64,000 bases of DNA. Source: Prorocentrum cordatum (taxonomy: Eukaryota > Sar > Dinophyceae > Prorocentrales > Prorocentraceae). Position numbers and translations under genes: made by a program. Below, one piece after another: positions 49,030-60,200 of the stretch; position 1 is the first letter of the stretch, and each line of letters begins with the position of its first letter. The notes below the pieces were generated by a model. That model was given only the letters and a program-made list of their open reading frames with translations, did not search any database and had not been told where the DNA came from. Where the stretch lies: assembly GCA_963575745.1 (NCBI GenBank), contig CAUYUJ010000369.1, positions 31,001 through 95,000 of the forward strand, written 5' to 3'.

Positions 49030-51150
49030 CCCGTGGTTTCACCAGTCTCATACTGAATCGGTGGGACCGACGATGACTGCAGGGCTGAAAGTGCTGCCGG
49101 GTTATACGCAGTTGTCCCTGCTATGGTTGGAGTAGCAAGTTGCCCCGCACGGCCCAGCACCCTGTTTGCCTGACGCTCATGGTTGCGACGATGGCGGGCC
49201 GATTGCATCGCAAGGTTGGCCTGCTGCGCCTCGTGAATGGCCAGAATCTCTGGGCGCAGCTCCCCCATGAATGATGGCACTACCAGGCCTGGGGCCTGCT
49301 GCTGCACATCGGAATCCATAGGGGTGGCCAAATAACCATAATGAAGAATCTGGCCCGGCACACCTGACATGTAACTGGAGCCGCGCGTCAACTGAGACTG
49401 ATAGAGGTCGTCGGCCGTCGCCCGTACATACGGGTTTCCCGGCTGCGCCCCCACACGAGGGTTACCAATTACCGGAGCATGATGGTCAGGATACAATGGG
49501 GAGTCCATCGGTGGTGCCGCGGGGCGTTCTCCAGCTATCGGATCGCATGTCGGATGACTGAAAAATGCTGGCACGTATCCATACCGATTGGGGTTGCCTG
49601 GCGATGGATTTGGATCCGGAACATACTCCCACGGCGGCGTCCAGTTGGCGCTGAGGAGGTCGATGCCGCCCCTACGCATACTCCGTGCGGCTTCTCGCAT
49701 CTGCCGGTACATCCACTCTTGCTGACCAACTAGGCTCTGGGCCCTTTGTGCAACATGGTGATCAGGAAAAGCAAGTTGCCCCGCATGTGGTCGCGGCGAT
49801 GCGAATGGCGATGTCGCCTGTAAAACCTGGTAGAGCTGCGGGTCCATCCGAATGCTGTGGAGCCTTGCCTGTAGGCTGTTGGTGCTTCCAGCACTCTGTG
49901 GAGTCCAAAATCGAGTTGCGGCTCGGCTCATAGGTGCGAATGACGCAGGTTGCCCTGCAGGTACTGGCAATTGCTGCACCTGAGCACGCCGCGGATCGCT
50001 GGCGCACAGCATGGCGGCGGGAGTAATGCCACTCAAAGTCATACCTGTCACATCCGCAGCGTAGGCCTCAATCCATGATCCGTCAGATCCCCCTGCAGGT
50101 GCCCCCGCATGACATACAGATCGCAGCAAACATATAGTAGAGAACTCGATATCCTGAATGGGCGTCGGTTCGGGACACTTCAAATTGTAGGGGGTCTTTG
50201 GAATAAACCTATCTTTCAACGACGACGCATCATTCCGACATTTGTAGATCCTTCCCATAGAAAGATCACTGCACGGATACTGCTGTTTGTTATCCCACAG
50301 GTACAGGGGATTGATCCATACGTGTCCCACGCGCTTGTACCTGCACCGGTCATTGGGCAGAATACCGATAAGCTGGACGATGCGAGTCGGAGGAATTATG
50401 CCGCCCCGGCCTGCTGACATTATGATATCATTTGCTGAGCGCCAAATCGACAGGTTATCCCGAAGCAGGGTCTTCAGGCGAACCATAACCAATACCTCGG
50501 AGTCGACACGCAGGCCGGACTGGATTCGGATGTCGCCTGGAAAATATGGGCAGGCATGAACAAACTGTCTGCATTTTTTCTTGATGGTGTCGTCGGCGCG
50601 GCATGACAGTCCAATGCTGAATAGATTCGGGATGCTTGCCCACTGGGTACCATGAATAAAATTGCAAGGTGCACCTGGAAGAATCAAATCTGTGATTTTC
50701 ATATACAATGATTCCGGGCACCGTATCCCAGGACTGGTGTGTCCATTACTTGGCCGAATGAAATATGTCTCGTGCGCCTCGGAGGCACACTGGCACTTCT
50801 TGAGCTGTAGCCAGTTCTTCTGCATTCCAGTACTGTCGAACATGCCAATCAGGTCCAGCACAGCTAATGCTTGGCATGCCCAGTGTTGGTTCCTGAGGCG
50901 CCGGCGCACAGTTCCCAGGCGTTCGCGACGATGGCGATCACATCCTTGAGGCGGCCACTGCTCGAGCAACTCTGAAAGCTCAACCAATCCGTCGAATTCA
51001 TCGAAAGACGGCGCTGCTCGCAGGAACCTATCAGAGAGATGGTTGTTATGAAAGGGCCTGTGGCGAAGAGCAGTCGCAAGCCACTCTGAGCAGCGGCGCT
51101 GCTCCCCAAAGCTCAACCCTGGCCCCTTAAAAACCCTCTGCTTTAAGGAT
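48981..51150 (-). CDS. Tpt1/KptA-like RNA 2'-phosphotransferase domain plus Gag-like tail
   Basis: The frame is open 51893-48981 without a stop; from about 51150 it reads as real protein. The domain (about 51085-50350) follows Tpt1/KptA layout: CSEWLATALRHRP and VELSELLEQ (N-lobe), FIHGTQWASIPNLFSIGLSC, RQFVHACPYF, IQSGLRVDSEVLVMVRL, SIWRSANDIIMSAG and GIIPPTRIVQL (C-lobe). The Arg-His-Arg positions expected for NAD-dependent removal of an RNA 2'-phosphate appear to be kept. A ~460-residue Pro/Gln/Met-rich tail follows with HAGQLAF, RAGQLAT and PAGQPASF. It is part of the copia-like polyprotein upstream of the RING. Confidence 0.65.
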
Positions 51151-51156
51151 CCCAAC

Positions 51157-51813
51157 CTAGTCGCCCTCCTCCGAATCGCACGCGAGCGCCAGGCGTTTAC
51201 GCAGAATACTACGCACCATTTGGCGCGCGCAAGCGGCCCCGTCGGCAAGGGCGGCGGCATCCTCAATGTCGCATTGCACCACAACGCATCGATCAGACCC
51301 GCCGTCACATTGAGGATGGCATGCTGGGCTGATCGCCATGCGATTGGACGCACGTAAACTGCCCCATGACTGCCGGCACTCAACGGGCACTTCCAAAGTA
51401 AGAGCAGGTTGCCCTGCAGAACTCTGAGCAGGTTGCCCCGCTGAACTCTGGGCCGTCGTCGATGCTGCGGGTACACGAGCGCCTGCCGATGATAAGGCAG
51501 CGCCTGCTGTTCCCCTAAGCGTCCGAGGACTCCCTGGCGGGGTGCTGATGTCAGAGTCCCGGCGTTTCTTCTCCTTGATGTTGTAGCACTCGGCTGTCTT
51601 ATCTTTGGGAGCTGACCCTGATGCCTTCGACGCGGCTTCCAAGAACTTCTTGTCGGCACCACGCCGAATTGAAGAGACGCCCCTTGATGATCCCTCCAGC
51701 GTCGGCACCCAGCCAGTCCTGCGCGCCCGACCCAGTGCAGGGCCGCGACGCGGTACAGGGCCCTTCGGAGTAGGAGCGCTGGTGCCATGAAACGCAGCTG
51801 CTGCGGCAGCCAC
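51157..51813 (-). pseudogene. Polyprotein block upstream of the Tpt1-like domain
   Basis: 218 codons: basic and Pro/Gly-rich first (KGPVPRRGPALGRARRTG), Lys-rich middle, a tandem SSAGQPAQSSAGQPALTLEV, then Cys-containing globular sequence (CHPQCDGGSDRCVVVQCDIE). The stop at 51157 falls just before the Tpt1-like block opens in another frame, so one indel separates them. Confidence 0.5.
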
Positions 51814-51829
51814 CGCTGGCCCTCTGGAT

Positions 51830-53715
51830 CGACGTCAGTCAGCAGGTTGCCTCGCAGGTCGCTGCTGCTTGCTGTCTCCAGGGTTAGGATCATCTGGGCC
51901 CCTCCTCTTCCTCAGTTTGGGCGGTGGTCGGAGCTGATCAGGTCCGAGCGACTTAGACGGACTCGACGAATCCGAAGATTGAGAAATATCCATACGCGGA
52001 TCTGGCTTCGGCTTGGGAGCTGCCTTCGCGGTTTCCCCTGCCGGTACCCATGGCCCATGCCGCACGGGATCCCTGCCAGGGTTCAGGTCTATATCGCCAG
52101 GCTTTCTGAGTGCCATATTCCCGGTGGCGACCTTTCCCCTGACGGACAGGTTAGATTTAGCAGCACTAAACCTTTGGTCAACAATAGCCTTTACCCATCC
52201 CCCAGACCCAGAGCGGTAAGCGACACTTCTTCCTGGAGAACAATCAATGTCTCCTGCGACGGCATACTCAGGACCTATAGGGGCGCCCGCATCGCACGCG
52301 ACGTCGTGGCAAGGGAGCGCGCGTCAGAATCCTCCGAGGCGCACTGTGCAGGGGCCGCCTCCGCGGGGTCTACCTCATCAGCCATCGCATCAACCTCATC
52401 TTCATCAGCTTCATGTCGATCGTCTTCTTCTGATTTGGGTGAAGCGGGTTTCCCCGCATGCCAATCACGATTGAACTGCTTCAAATAATGAAGAGGTGAA
52501 AGATGCGTCCATATCCTGCTAGACGGGGATACTTATTCGGGCGTAGCTTCCTCGTAATCTTTTTGTTCCGCCACCTGCTCCTCACGTGGCGTCGAGTGAG
52601 GGTCGGCGCAGCAAGCCCGACCATCACCATGAGACCAAGCCCACGGTGTCCTTTGAAAGTCTGGGCTTCTTGATGGGCGTCTCATGGGGCAGCCAGGCCT
52701 GGTCGGCAGGTTCGGGGCATGAGCAACAAACGCTTCTGTAGAGCTTCCGTTCCTCGACGATAGCTCTCTCGAGGTCGCGCTCGACGATCTTTTCTTGTGC
52801 GTTGACAGGCCCTGTCCCTGTTGAGCGAATGATCTCGCCGTCTTGACCTCGCTTAATATTGCGAAGAGAATACCAGTGACGGATCCGGTGCCCAGCCCAA
52901 CCCTTGTTCAGCCAATATCGCATCGCATCTGGGGGCCTGCACTGACGAGCCAATCCAGCTTCCGCGTAGACAACAAGGCGCTGCATTCCGCCCTCTGGAT
53001 ATCCTTCTTGCGGTTGATCTTCTTGGCGCGGGAGCCCCCGCAGACGGCCCCTCCTCGGGGGGGCGCCGGGCTATTGGTCTGCCATGGAAACGCCTTCGGG
53101 GCACCCGCATCAGGAGAATGAGGACGCTGGAGGCCGCTAGAGCGAGCGCCACTGGAGCGCGCACGCGCACGATTGGGTGAGCGACTGGGAAACCGACCGC
53201 GGCGTACCAGACGAGCGTCGTCTTCCCATTCTTCGTCATCATCATCGGCGCTATACCTTTTTCCTCCAGACCTGGCGGCTTGCCGATCGCTCCTGGCGGC
53301 CCATAGAGCGGTCCGACGCGACGAATGCGCAGTGAAATCCTTCATTGCGGCAAAGCTCATATTGAATACGCCCAGACAGATCACTAACATCTCGCGGATT
53401 TCCCTGCAAAGGGTAATCATCAGTCAATTCCATGTTTGTCGGATTTCCAATGGCCCGAGGATAAGGCATCAACTGTAATTCCTCCTCTGTCGCAGGAATC
53501 AAAGCTTCTGAGTCCGCGGGCGCCCCCGCCATGTCGGCATCTCCTTCGGCGGGCACGTGGAAGTTCTCGACAAGCTCAACATCTGCAGGTTGCCCCGCGA
53601 TGGGTATGCCCAGCCAGTCTGCCAGATCGATATCGCTGTGGCAGCGCAGCCCTCCTCGAATAGCTCGTCGGCGCAATTCTCGAGGGACACGCTGGCACTC
53701 AGATATCTGGCAGCC
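51830..53715 (-). pseudogene. Polyprotein block between Gag and the Tpt1-like domain
   Basis: Pieces in shifting frames: DIDLADWLGIPIAGQPADVE, DMAGAPADSEALIPATEEEL, an acidic-then-Arg/Ser-rich stretch (DDDDEEWEDDARLVRRG), LNKGWAGHRIRHWYSLRNIK, IVERDLERAIVEERKLYRSV, and WHAGKPASPKSEEDDRHEAD. No catalytic domain was recognised. Confidence 0.5.
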
Positions 53716-54860
53716 ATTATCCCAGCGCGACCCTACCTAGGAGTCGGAGCATTTAGGAAAGCAACATCTACATCTACACTGGCAGCTACATTTACGTCTA
53801 CACATGCATCTACATCTACATAAACACAAACAGCGATATTCACATCCACATCTACATCTACACCTACATCTACACCTACATCGACATCTACATCTAGATC
53901 TACATTTACATCTACATCTATACCTACACCCACATCTACACCTATACCTACACCTACATCTACATATGCATTACAATTTCGCATTGGTTTTGATGTTGGT
54001 TTGCATTGCCTTTGCTTTTGCTATTGTCTTTGCTTCGGCCTCTGCATTGGCTGTTGCTGTTGTGTTTGCTGTTGAGTTTGTGTTGCGTTTGTTTTGCTGC
54101 TGTTTGTTTTTGTGTTGGCTTTGCCTGCGCACAGACACTCTCACACGCAGCACACCTGCACTGTGCTATGCTATGCTACGCGATGCTGCGCTAAGCTATG
54201 TTATGCTATGATATGTTTTGCTGTGCTATGAGATGCTGCACTGTGCTATGCTACGCGGCGCTATGATATGCAATGCGATGCTGTGATATGCTGCGCAACG
54301 CTATGCTATAGTATGGTATACGTTGCTATGATATGCTGAACGGTGCTATGCTATGCTATGCTATGATTGGCTATGCTATGCTATGCTATGATGTGCTAAT
54401 GCTGCGCTGCGCTATGCTGCGCTGCGCTGCGCTAAGTTAAGCTAAGGTAAGCTAAGCGATGCTAAGCTAAGCTAAAGCTAAGCTAAGCTAAGCTAGGCTA
54501 GGCTAAGCTAAGCCAAGCTAAGCTAAGCTAAGCCAAGCTAGGCTAAGCTAAGCCAAGCTAAGCTACCCTAGTCTAAGCTAAGCTAAGATGAGAGAAGCTA
54601 AGCTAAGAGAAGTTAAGCTAAGCTAAGCTAAGCCAGGCTAGGCAAAGCTAAGCTAAGCTAAGTTAAGCTAAGCTGGCATGAGATAAGCTAAGCTAGGCTA
54701 AGCAAAGCTCAGCAAAGCTAAGCTAAGCCGGGTGAACCCAGGGGGCGCAACTGGGGGACCCGCGGGGCGGATACCGGGGGAACCGCCCGGGGCGGCTTCC
54801 ACTGCCCGGCACCTTTAAGAAAGAGAATAAGAACCCTCTCGGCGGAGCCTAGGTAGGGAA
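53716..54860 (-). mobile_element. 1.1-kb satellite-filled inverted-terminus element, copy 2 (inverted)
   Basis: The reverse complement of 28917-30032, with tips CCCTACCTAGG (53731-53741) and CCTAGGTAGGG (54848-54858). The same four satellites occur in mirrored order: GTAGAT-type (ATCTAC) 53760-53970, GCAAAA-type 54000-54120, GCATA-type 54150-54420 and GCTTA-type 54425-54725. It sits inside the copia Gag coding region, separating the zinc knuckle part from the rest, so it inserted later than the copia-like element. Confidence 0.7.
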
Positions 54861-56240
54861 TGAAGTGAACAACTGCAGCTGAGCTATCGGCGGGGCCAGC
54901 TGAAAGAGACTCCAAGTCAACATACTGCATGTCAGAAAAGGTCTGAGCCAGATGCATCGACGGACCCCTGCCTCTCCCATCGCCTTGAGGGCATTCGCGG
55001 CGAAAGTGATGCGCGCTGTGGCATATGTCGCACTCCATAGCCTTAGAATTGGCATCCTTCGGTTTTCCCCGACGCCCCTTACCTTTTCCTTATGCATGCC
55101 TGCGATTCCTGCCCGCGCCCAAAAACATATCCTCATACTGTGGTCCGGTAAGGGATGCTAGGAATGCTAATACGCCTCTGCCATGTAATCGCCGACGCTT
55201 ACCCTTACCCTCACCTGGACCCTTGCTTTTCCCCCTGAGTGCTCGTCGTACGATGCGCTGTACTTCACGGACGGGCTTCTTCATGAATCGCCTCCATCTG
55301 CGCTTATGTTTTTTGGTATCCAAAAAATAACCATTGCACCTGTTGCTCTTCCGTGAGGTATGCAGGCGTATCGGAGTAGTCAAGGGCAGTGGCCTCATCG
55401 CCCGAAGACGCATCGGCGTCAGCACCGGAATCGAAATCGGACTCGGCAGGTTGCCCCGCTGAGCCCATTAGGGCAATGGCTTGTGCAGGGGGTACCGCGT
55501 CGGGCGGCCCCCGAAACCTGGACCTGGAGTCTTGCGACCCTGAGGCCGATCCACCATTCTGAACCAGTAGTGTAGTAGTCTCAGTTGGTTGTGGATCGTC
55601 ATTCCAGACGTGAATTGCAGGTTGCCCTGCGTTTGCCTCAGCGCGAAAGGTCTCAGTCCGATGGCCGCGACTGAAAATACCACAAATATCGCAGAGGGTT
55701 CTCTCAGCGATGTGTGCACATGACCTCGCGCGTTCAAGTCGGGCATCAAACTGTTGCTGCTCTCACGGCATGCGGTGGTTTAGTGGCTGTAGGAGTTGCT
55801 GCGCACGCGATGTCCCCACTCCAGGAGCTCTGAATAAGATAACTGCTAAGATTTGGAAGTTGGGGATGTTAAAACCTGCCGTTTCAGCTTCATAACGGGC
55901 TATCCCGAAGCGTGCTGACGTCTGGTCGATTCGTTCTCCTGCATGGACTCGGAAGTCCATGAGTGCTGTACCAGAGAGTTGGCGCTCCTCTTCTAAATTC
56001 TCGAACTTCGTGCTTAAAAGGAACATAGTGTAGGTGGCGCCGTCGGTGTGGCGGCCACCTCTGCGAACACCAAAATTTATAACTGCTGGGGGGGCTCTCA
56101 TGGCTATGGTCCGCGCGAGGCCTCCCAAATCGCTGCAGGGCTGCAGCTTGCTGGGAGGGCGTCATGTTGCCTGTGGTCACGTTGATCCAGGCATGTACCT
56201 CGCGGACGAATTCGCAGAAATGTACCTGACCGGCTGGGTC
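54861..56240 (-). pseudogene. copia Gag remnant with zinc knuckle
   Basis: A capsid-like stretch comes first (EERQLSGTALMDFRVHAGER, ETAGFNIPNFQILAVILFRA; 56128-55763). A linker with AGQPA phrases follows (about 55620 and 55450), then a basic KKPVREVQRIVRRALRGKSK segment (about 55240). Last is the nucleocapsid knuckle CDICHSAHHFRREC (CX2CX4HX4C, about 55035-54995) with QGDGRGRG after it. Frames change several times. Coding is cut by the inserted element at 54860. Confidence 0.65.
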
Positions 56241-56621
56241 CTAATGAGGGCCGGTCGTTCTTGTGTCGTCTCCACGACGCATGTGTCCTACCGCGCGCCC
56301 GATAGCGACCCATGTGAGCCCTAAGATAGCAACACCAATCCAATGACCTCGCAAGTCGTAGTCGGATGTGGTCGGTTGGGGCTTCCGATGTGTGGTCGTA
56401 AATCTGCGCGGGGGTGGAGGCGGCACCGCGTCGTATCGCATGCGTCCATGCATTATGTCTTCGAAGAAGTTTCGAATTGGAGTAGGTGGGTGGACTTCAG
56501 GAGTGTAGTAGCGCAGGGATGTAAGACGAAAATGAGAGGCCTCCGCGTAAGCAGAGGCGTCACTGCAGGTGTCCTTGCTATACTGCGTATTTAAACAGTC
56601 CTCCGCGCAAACCCACTGCAC
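56241..56621 (-). pseudogene. Open frame at the Gag N-terminus
   Basis: 127 codons opening with GTG; a Tyr/Pro-rich N-part and one hydrophobic segment (WIGVAILGLTWVAIGRAVG) that could be membrane-spanning. It lies between the PBS-like site and the Gag capsid. It may be part of Gag or an unrelated leader ORF. Confidence 0.35.
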
Positions 56622-56695
56622 CCCGATGTTCCACCATGTCTGTAGTCCACCAGATAGTGCCGTGGATGGTGAGGAATAGAGCTAGCCATAGGCCA

Positions 56696-56707
56696 GCTCC
56701 GCTACCA
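56696..56707 (-). promoter_or_regulatory. PBS-like site next to the 5' LTR
   Basis: On the minus strand it reads TGGTAGCGGAGC, which matches 10 of 12 bases of the common initiator-Met-tRNA primer-binding sequence TGGTATCAGAGC, immediately inside the 5' terminal repeat as required for an LTR element. Confidence 0.55.
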
Positions 56708-56970
56708 AGTTTTAAAGGGGTTGGGAGGCCCAACCAGCAGCTTCGCTCTAGGCGAAGCCCAGCCCCAGCTCTCTTGTACCGTAGTAACGAGAGTCCCAAT
56801 AGTAGAGGGCGTACCATCTTAAGCAGTGGGAAGGTTTTTGTTGGTCTCGATGGCGAATCGTATGCCTAACAAGGAAGCACAATCATATCTGGGCGGCCGG
56901 CCGCTTGAGCCGACGCGGCCGCGGGCACACGCTCGTTTCCGCTCCTTGTGTCCCTCAGCTTGCTTTAGAG
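56708..56970 (-). repeat. 5' LTR-like direct repeat
   Basis: Partner of 36832-37071. Its outer edge (about 56970) joins directly to the GATGGCC array, suggesting that the copia-like element inserted into that array. Confidence 0.65.
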
Positions 56971-57122
56971 TAGAGGCCCCCCAGACGGCTCCCGACGGCG
57001 TCAGACGTGCCAGGAACCCACCAAGATGGCCGAAGTTGGCTCGAAGCTGGCCCAAAAGGGCCCAAGAGGCCCCCAAGAGAACCTCCAGGAAGGCCAGAAG
57101 AGGCCAAAAACATTGATTATCC

Positions 57123-57175
57123 TTCGGTTTTTGACGGATTTTGACATTTCCTTCTTTTCGGCCTTCCGACGGCCC
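57123..57175 (+). repeat. T-rich core of the array, first of about 12
   Basis: The core is like GGTTTTTGACGGATTTTGAC followed by ATTTCCTTCTTTTCGGCCTT and CCGACGG. Similar cores start near 57532, 58190, 58874, 59273, 59690, 60082, 60487, 60886, 61542, 61950 and 62568, and outside the array near 27470 and 34196. They are the least repetitive and best conserved part of each unit. Confidence 0.65.
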
Positions 57176-57260
57176 GAGACAGTCAAAGAGCTCCCAGAGA
57201 TCGCCGAAAGATCGCCCAAGAGGCCTCCAAGACGGCCACGATGACCTTCAAGACGCCCAC

Positions 57261-57299
57261 GTGTTCCCCGAAGGCTTTCCAAACCGATTCGGGGAACAC
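57261..57299. repeat. Conserved hairpin, first of seven copies
   Basis: Stems GTGTTCCCCGAA and TTCGGGGAACAC flank a 15-nt loop (GGCTTTCCAAACCGA). Further copies are at 58325-58363, 59412-59450 (damaged), 60220-60258, 61019-61057, 62234-62272 and 63000-63038. The last differs in the stem but still pairs over GTTCCCCGA/TCGGGGAAC. Confidence 0.75.
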
Positions 57300-60200
57300 T
57301 TCAAGATGGCCTCCAAGATGGCCAAGATGGCCCAAGATGGCCTCCAAGATGGTCCAAGATGGCCTCCAAGTCCGCCCAGGATGGTCCAAGACGGCCTCCA
57401 AGACGGCCCAAGAGAGCCCAAGACGGCCCAAGAGAGCCCAAGAGGCCCCCCAGAGGCCTCCCAGACGGTCCAAGAGCCCTCCAAGAGGTCCTCCAGGAGG
57501 GCCCGAAGAGGCCAAAATCATTGATTCTCCTTAGGTTTTTGAAGGATTTGGGAATTCGCATCTTCTCGGCATTCCGACGGCTCAAGACGGCCCAAGAGGC
57601 CCCCAAGATCGCCCAAGAGGCCCCCAAGTGGGCCCCATGACGGCCCAAGTGGCCTCCAAGATGGCCCCAAGAGGGCCCCAAGAGGGCCCCAAGACGGCCC
57701 AAGAGGCCTCCAACACGCCCAAGATGGCCTCCAAGACGCCCAAGATGGCCTCCAAGACGGCCCCGAAGCGCCCCAAGAGGGTCCCCCGTTGGCCCAGAAA
57801 GGCCCCCGTCGGGAGCGGCGTCAGACGTGCCAAGAACCCACCAAGAGGCCCCCAAGATCGCCCAAGAGGCCCCCAAGACGGCACCATGACGGCCCAAGTG
57901 GCCTCCAAGATGGCCCCAAGAGGGCCCCAAGACGGCCCAAGAGGCCTCCAACACGCCCAAGATGGCCTCCAAGACGCCCAAGATGGCCTCCAAGACGGCC
58001 CCGAAGCGCCCCAAGAGGGTCCCCCGTTGGCCCAGAAAGGCCCCCCAGACGGCTCCCGACGGCGTCAGACGTGCCAGGAACACACCAAGATGGCCGAAGT
58101 TGGCTCGAAGCTGGCCCAAAAGGGCCCAAGAGGCCCCCAAGAGGGCCTCCAGGAAGGCCAGAAGAGGCCAAAAACATTGATTATCCTTCGGTTTTTGACG
58201 GATTTTGACATTTCCTTCTTTTCGGCCTTCAGACGGCCCGAGACGGCCCAAGAGCCCCCAAAGATCGCCGAAAGATCGCCCAAGAGGCCTCCAAGACGGC
58301 CACGATGACCTTCAAGACGCCCACGTGTTCCCCGAAGGCTTTCCAAACCGATTCGGGGAACACATGGTCCGATGGCTTGGCAGGTCTGGCCTCAACGTTC
58401 GGCCACATAGGCGCTTCCACAAAGGCAGGGGGCGGCGGTGATTCGCCGTAGGGGTCTTCGATCCGCCACCCCCTGTTGCTTCAGCAAAGGGGTGCCCGGC
58501 GTGCCAAATCCTATCGGTTTTGGTTTTGGTTCTTTTTCCAAAAGAACTCTCCCACTCCCAATGGGTTTCGGCCCGTCCTGCCGGGGTCCTGGGATTTTTT
58601 CCACGGACCTCACTTCCCCAATTTTCTGCCCCAGACGGCTCCAAGATGGCCTCAAAGATGGCCAAGATGGCCCAAGATGGCCTCCAAGATGGTCCAAGAT
58701 CGCCTCCAAGACCGCCCAAAATGGTCCAAGGCGGCCTCCAAGACGGCCCAAGAGAGTCCAAGGGGGCCCCAGACGGGCCAAGAGGCCCCCCAGAGGCCTC
58801 CCAGACGGCCCAAGAGGCCTCCAAGAGGTCCTCCAGGAGGGCCCGAAGAGGCCAAAATCATTGATTTTCCTAAGGTTTTTGAAGGATTTGGGAATGTGTT
58901 TCTTCTCGGCATTCCGACGGCTCCAGACGGCCGAAGAGGCCCCCAAGATCGCCCAAGAGGCCCCCAAGACGGCACCATGATGGCCCAAGTGGCCTCCAAG
59001 ACGGCCCCAGGAGGGCCCCAAGACGGCCCAAGAGGCCTCCAACACGCCCACGGTGGCCTCCAAGACGCTAAAGATGGCCTCCAAGACGGATCCGAAGCGC
59101 CCCAAGGTGGTCCCCCGTTGGCCCAGAAAGGCCCCCAAGACGGCTCCGACGGCGTCAGACGTGCCAGGAACCCACCAAGATGGCCGAAGTTGGCTCGAAG
59201 CTGGCCCAAAAGGGCCCAAGAGGCCCCCAAGAGGGCCTCCAGGAAGGCCAGAAGAGGCAACATAGATTTTCCAGAGGTTTTGCACGGATTTTGGCATTTC
59301 CTTCTTTTCGGCCTTCAGACGGCCCGAGACGGCCCAAGAGCCCCCAAAGATCGCCGAAAGATCGCCCAAGAGGCCACCAAGACGGGCCACGATTACCTTC
59401 AAGACGCCCAACTGTCCCCGAAATGCTTTCCAAAACCGATTCGGGGAACCATGGTGCCCGATGGCTTGGCAGTCTGCCTCACGTTCGGCCACAAGACGGC
59501 CAAGGATGACCTCCAAGACGGCAAACCATGTGGCCTCACGAGTCCGCCCAGATGGTCCAAGACGGCCCTCCAAGACAGCCAAGACAGTCTCAGAGAGTTC
59601 AAGAGCGCCCGCAAACGACCCAAAGAGGCCCCCCAGAGGCCTCCCAACTGCCCCCAGAGGCTCCACAAAGTCCTCCAGGAGGCCCGAAGGATTTTGGAAT
59701 GTGCTTCTTCTCGGCATTCCGACAGGTCACGACGGCCCAAGATTCCCCAAGATCGCCCAAGAGGCCCCCAAGAGAGCCCCATGATGGCCCAAGTGGCCTC
59801 CAAGATGGCCCCTAGAGGGCCCCAAGAGGGCCCAAGAGGCCTCCAACACGCCCAAGATGGCCTCCAAGACGCCCAAGATGGCCTCCAATACGGCCCTGGA
59901 GCGCCCCAAGAGGGTCCCCCGTTGGCCCAGAAAGGCCCCCAAAACGGCTCCCGACGGCGTCAGACGTGCCAGGAACCCACCAAGATGGCCGAAGTTGGCT
60001 CGAAGCGGGCCCAAAAGGGCCCAAGAGGCCCCCAAGAGGGCCTCCAGGAAGGCCAGAAGAGGCCAAAAACATTGATTTTCCTTAGGTCTTTGACGGAATT
60101 TGGCATTTCCTTTTTTTCGGCCTTCCGACGGCCCGAGACGGCCCAAGAGCCCCCAAAGATCGCCGAAAGATCGCCCAAGAGGCCTCCAAGACGGCCACGA

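Larger units (their letters stand above)
36832..56970 (-). mobile_element. Giant degraded Ty1/copia LTR retrotransposon (~20 kb)
   Basis: Direct repeats at both ends (36832-37071 and 56708-56970) enclose minus-strand remnants in copia order: Gag, protease, integrase, RT, RNase H. A PBS-like site sits just inside the 5' repeat. Usual copia elements are 5-9 kb; this one is enlarged by extra coding domains (Tpt1/KptA-like, RING) and by later insertions (53716-54860 and arrays at 42.0-45.3 kb). Frames are broken many times, so it is dead. The LTRs lack TG...CA ends, and no target duplication or polypurine tract is clear, so an alternative is a copia body between two copies of another repeat. Confidence 0.65.
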
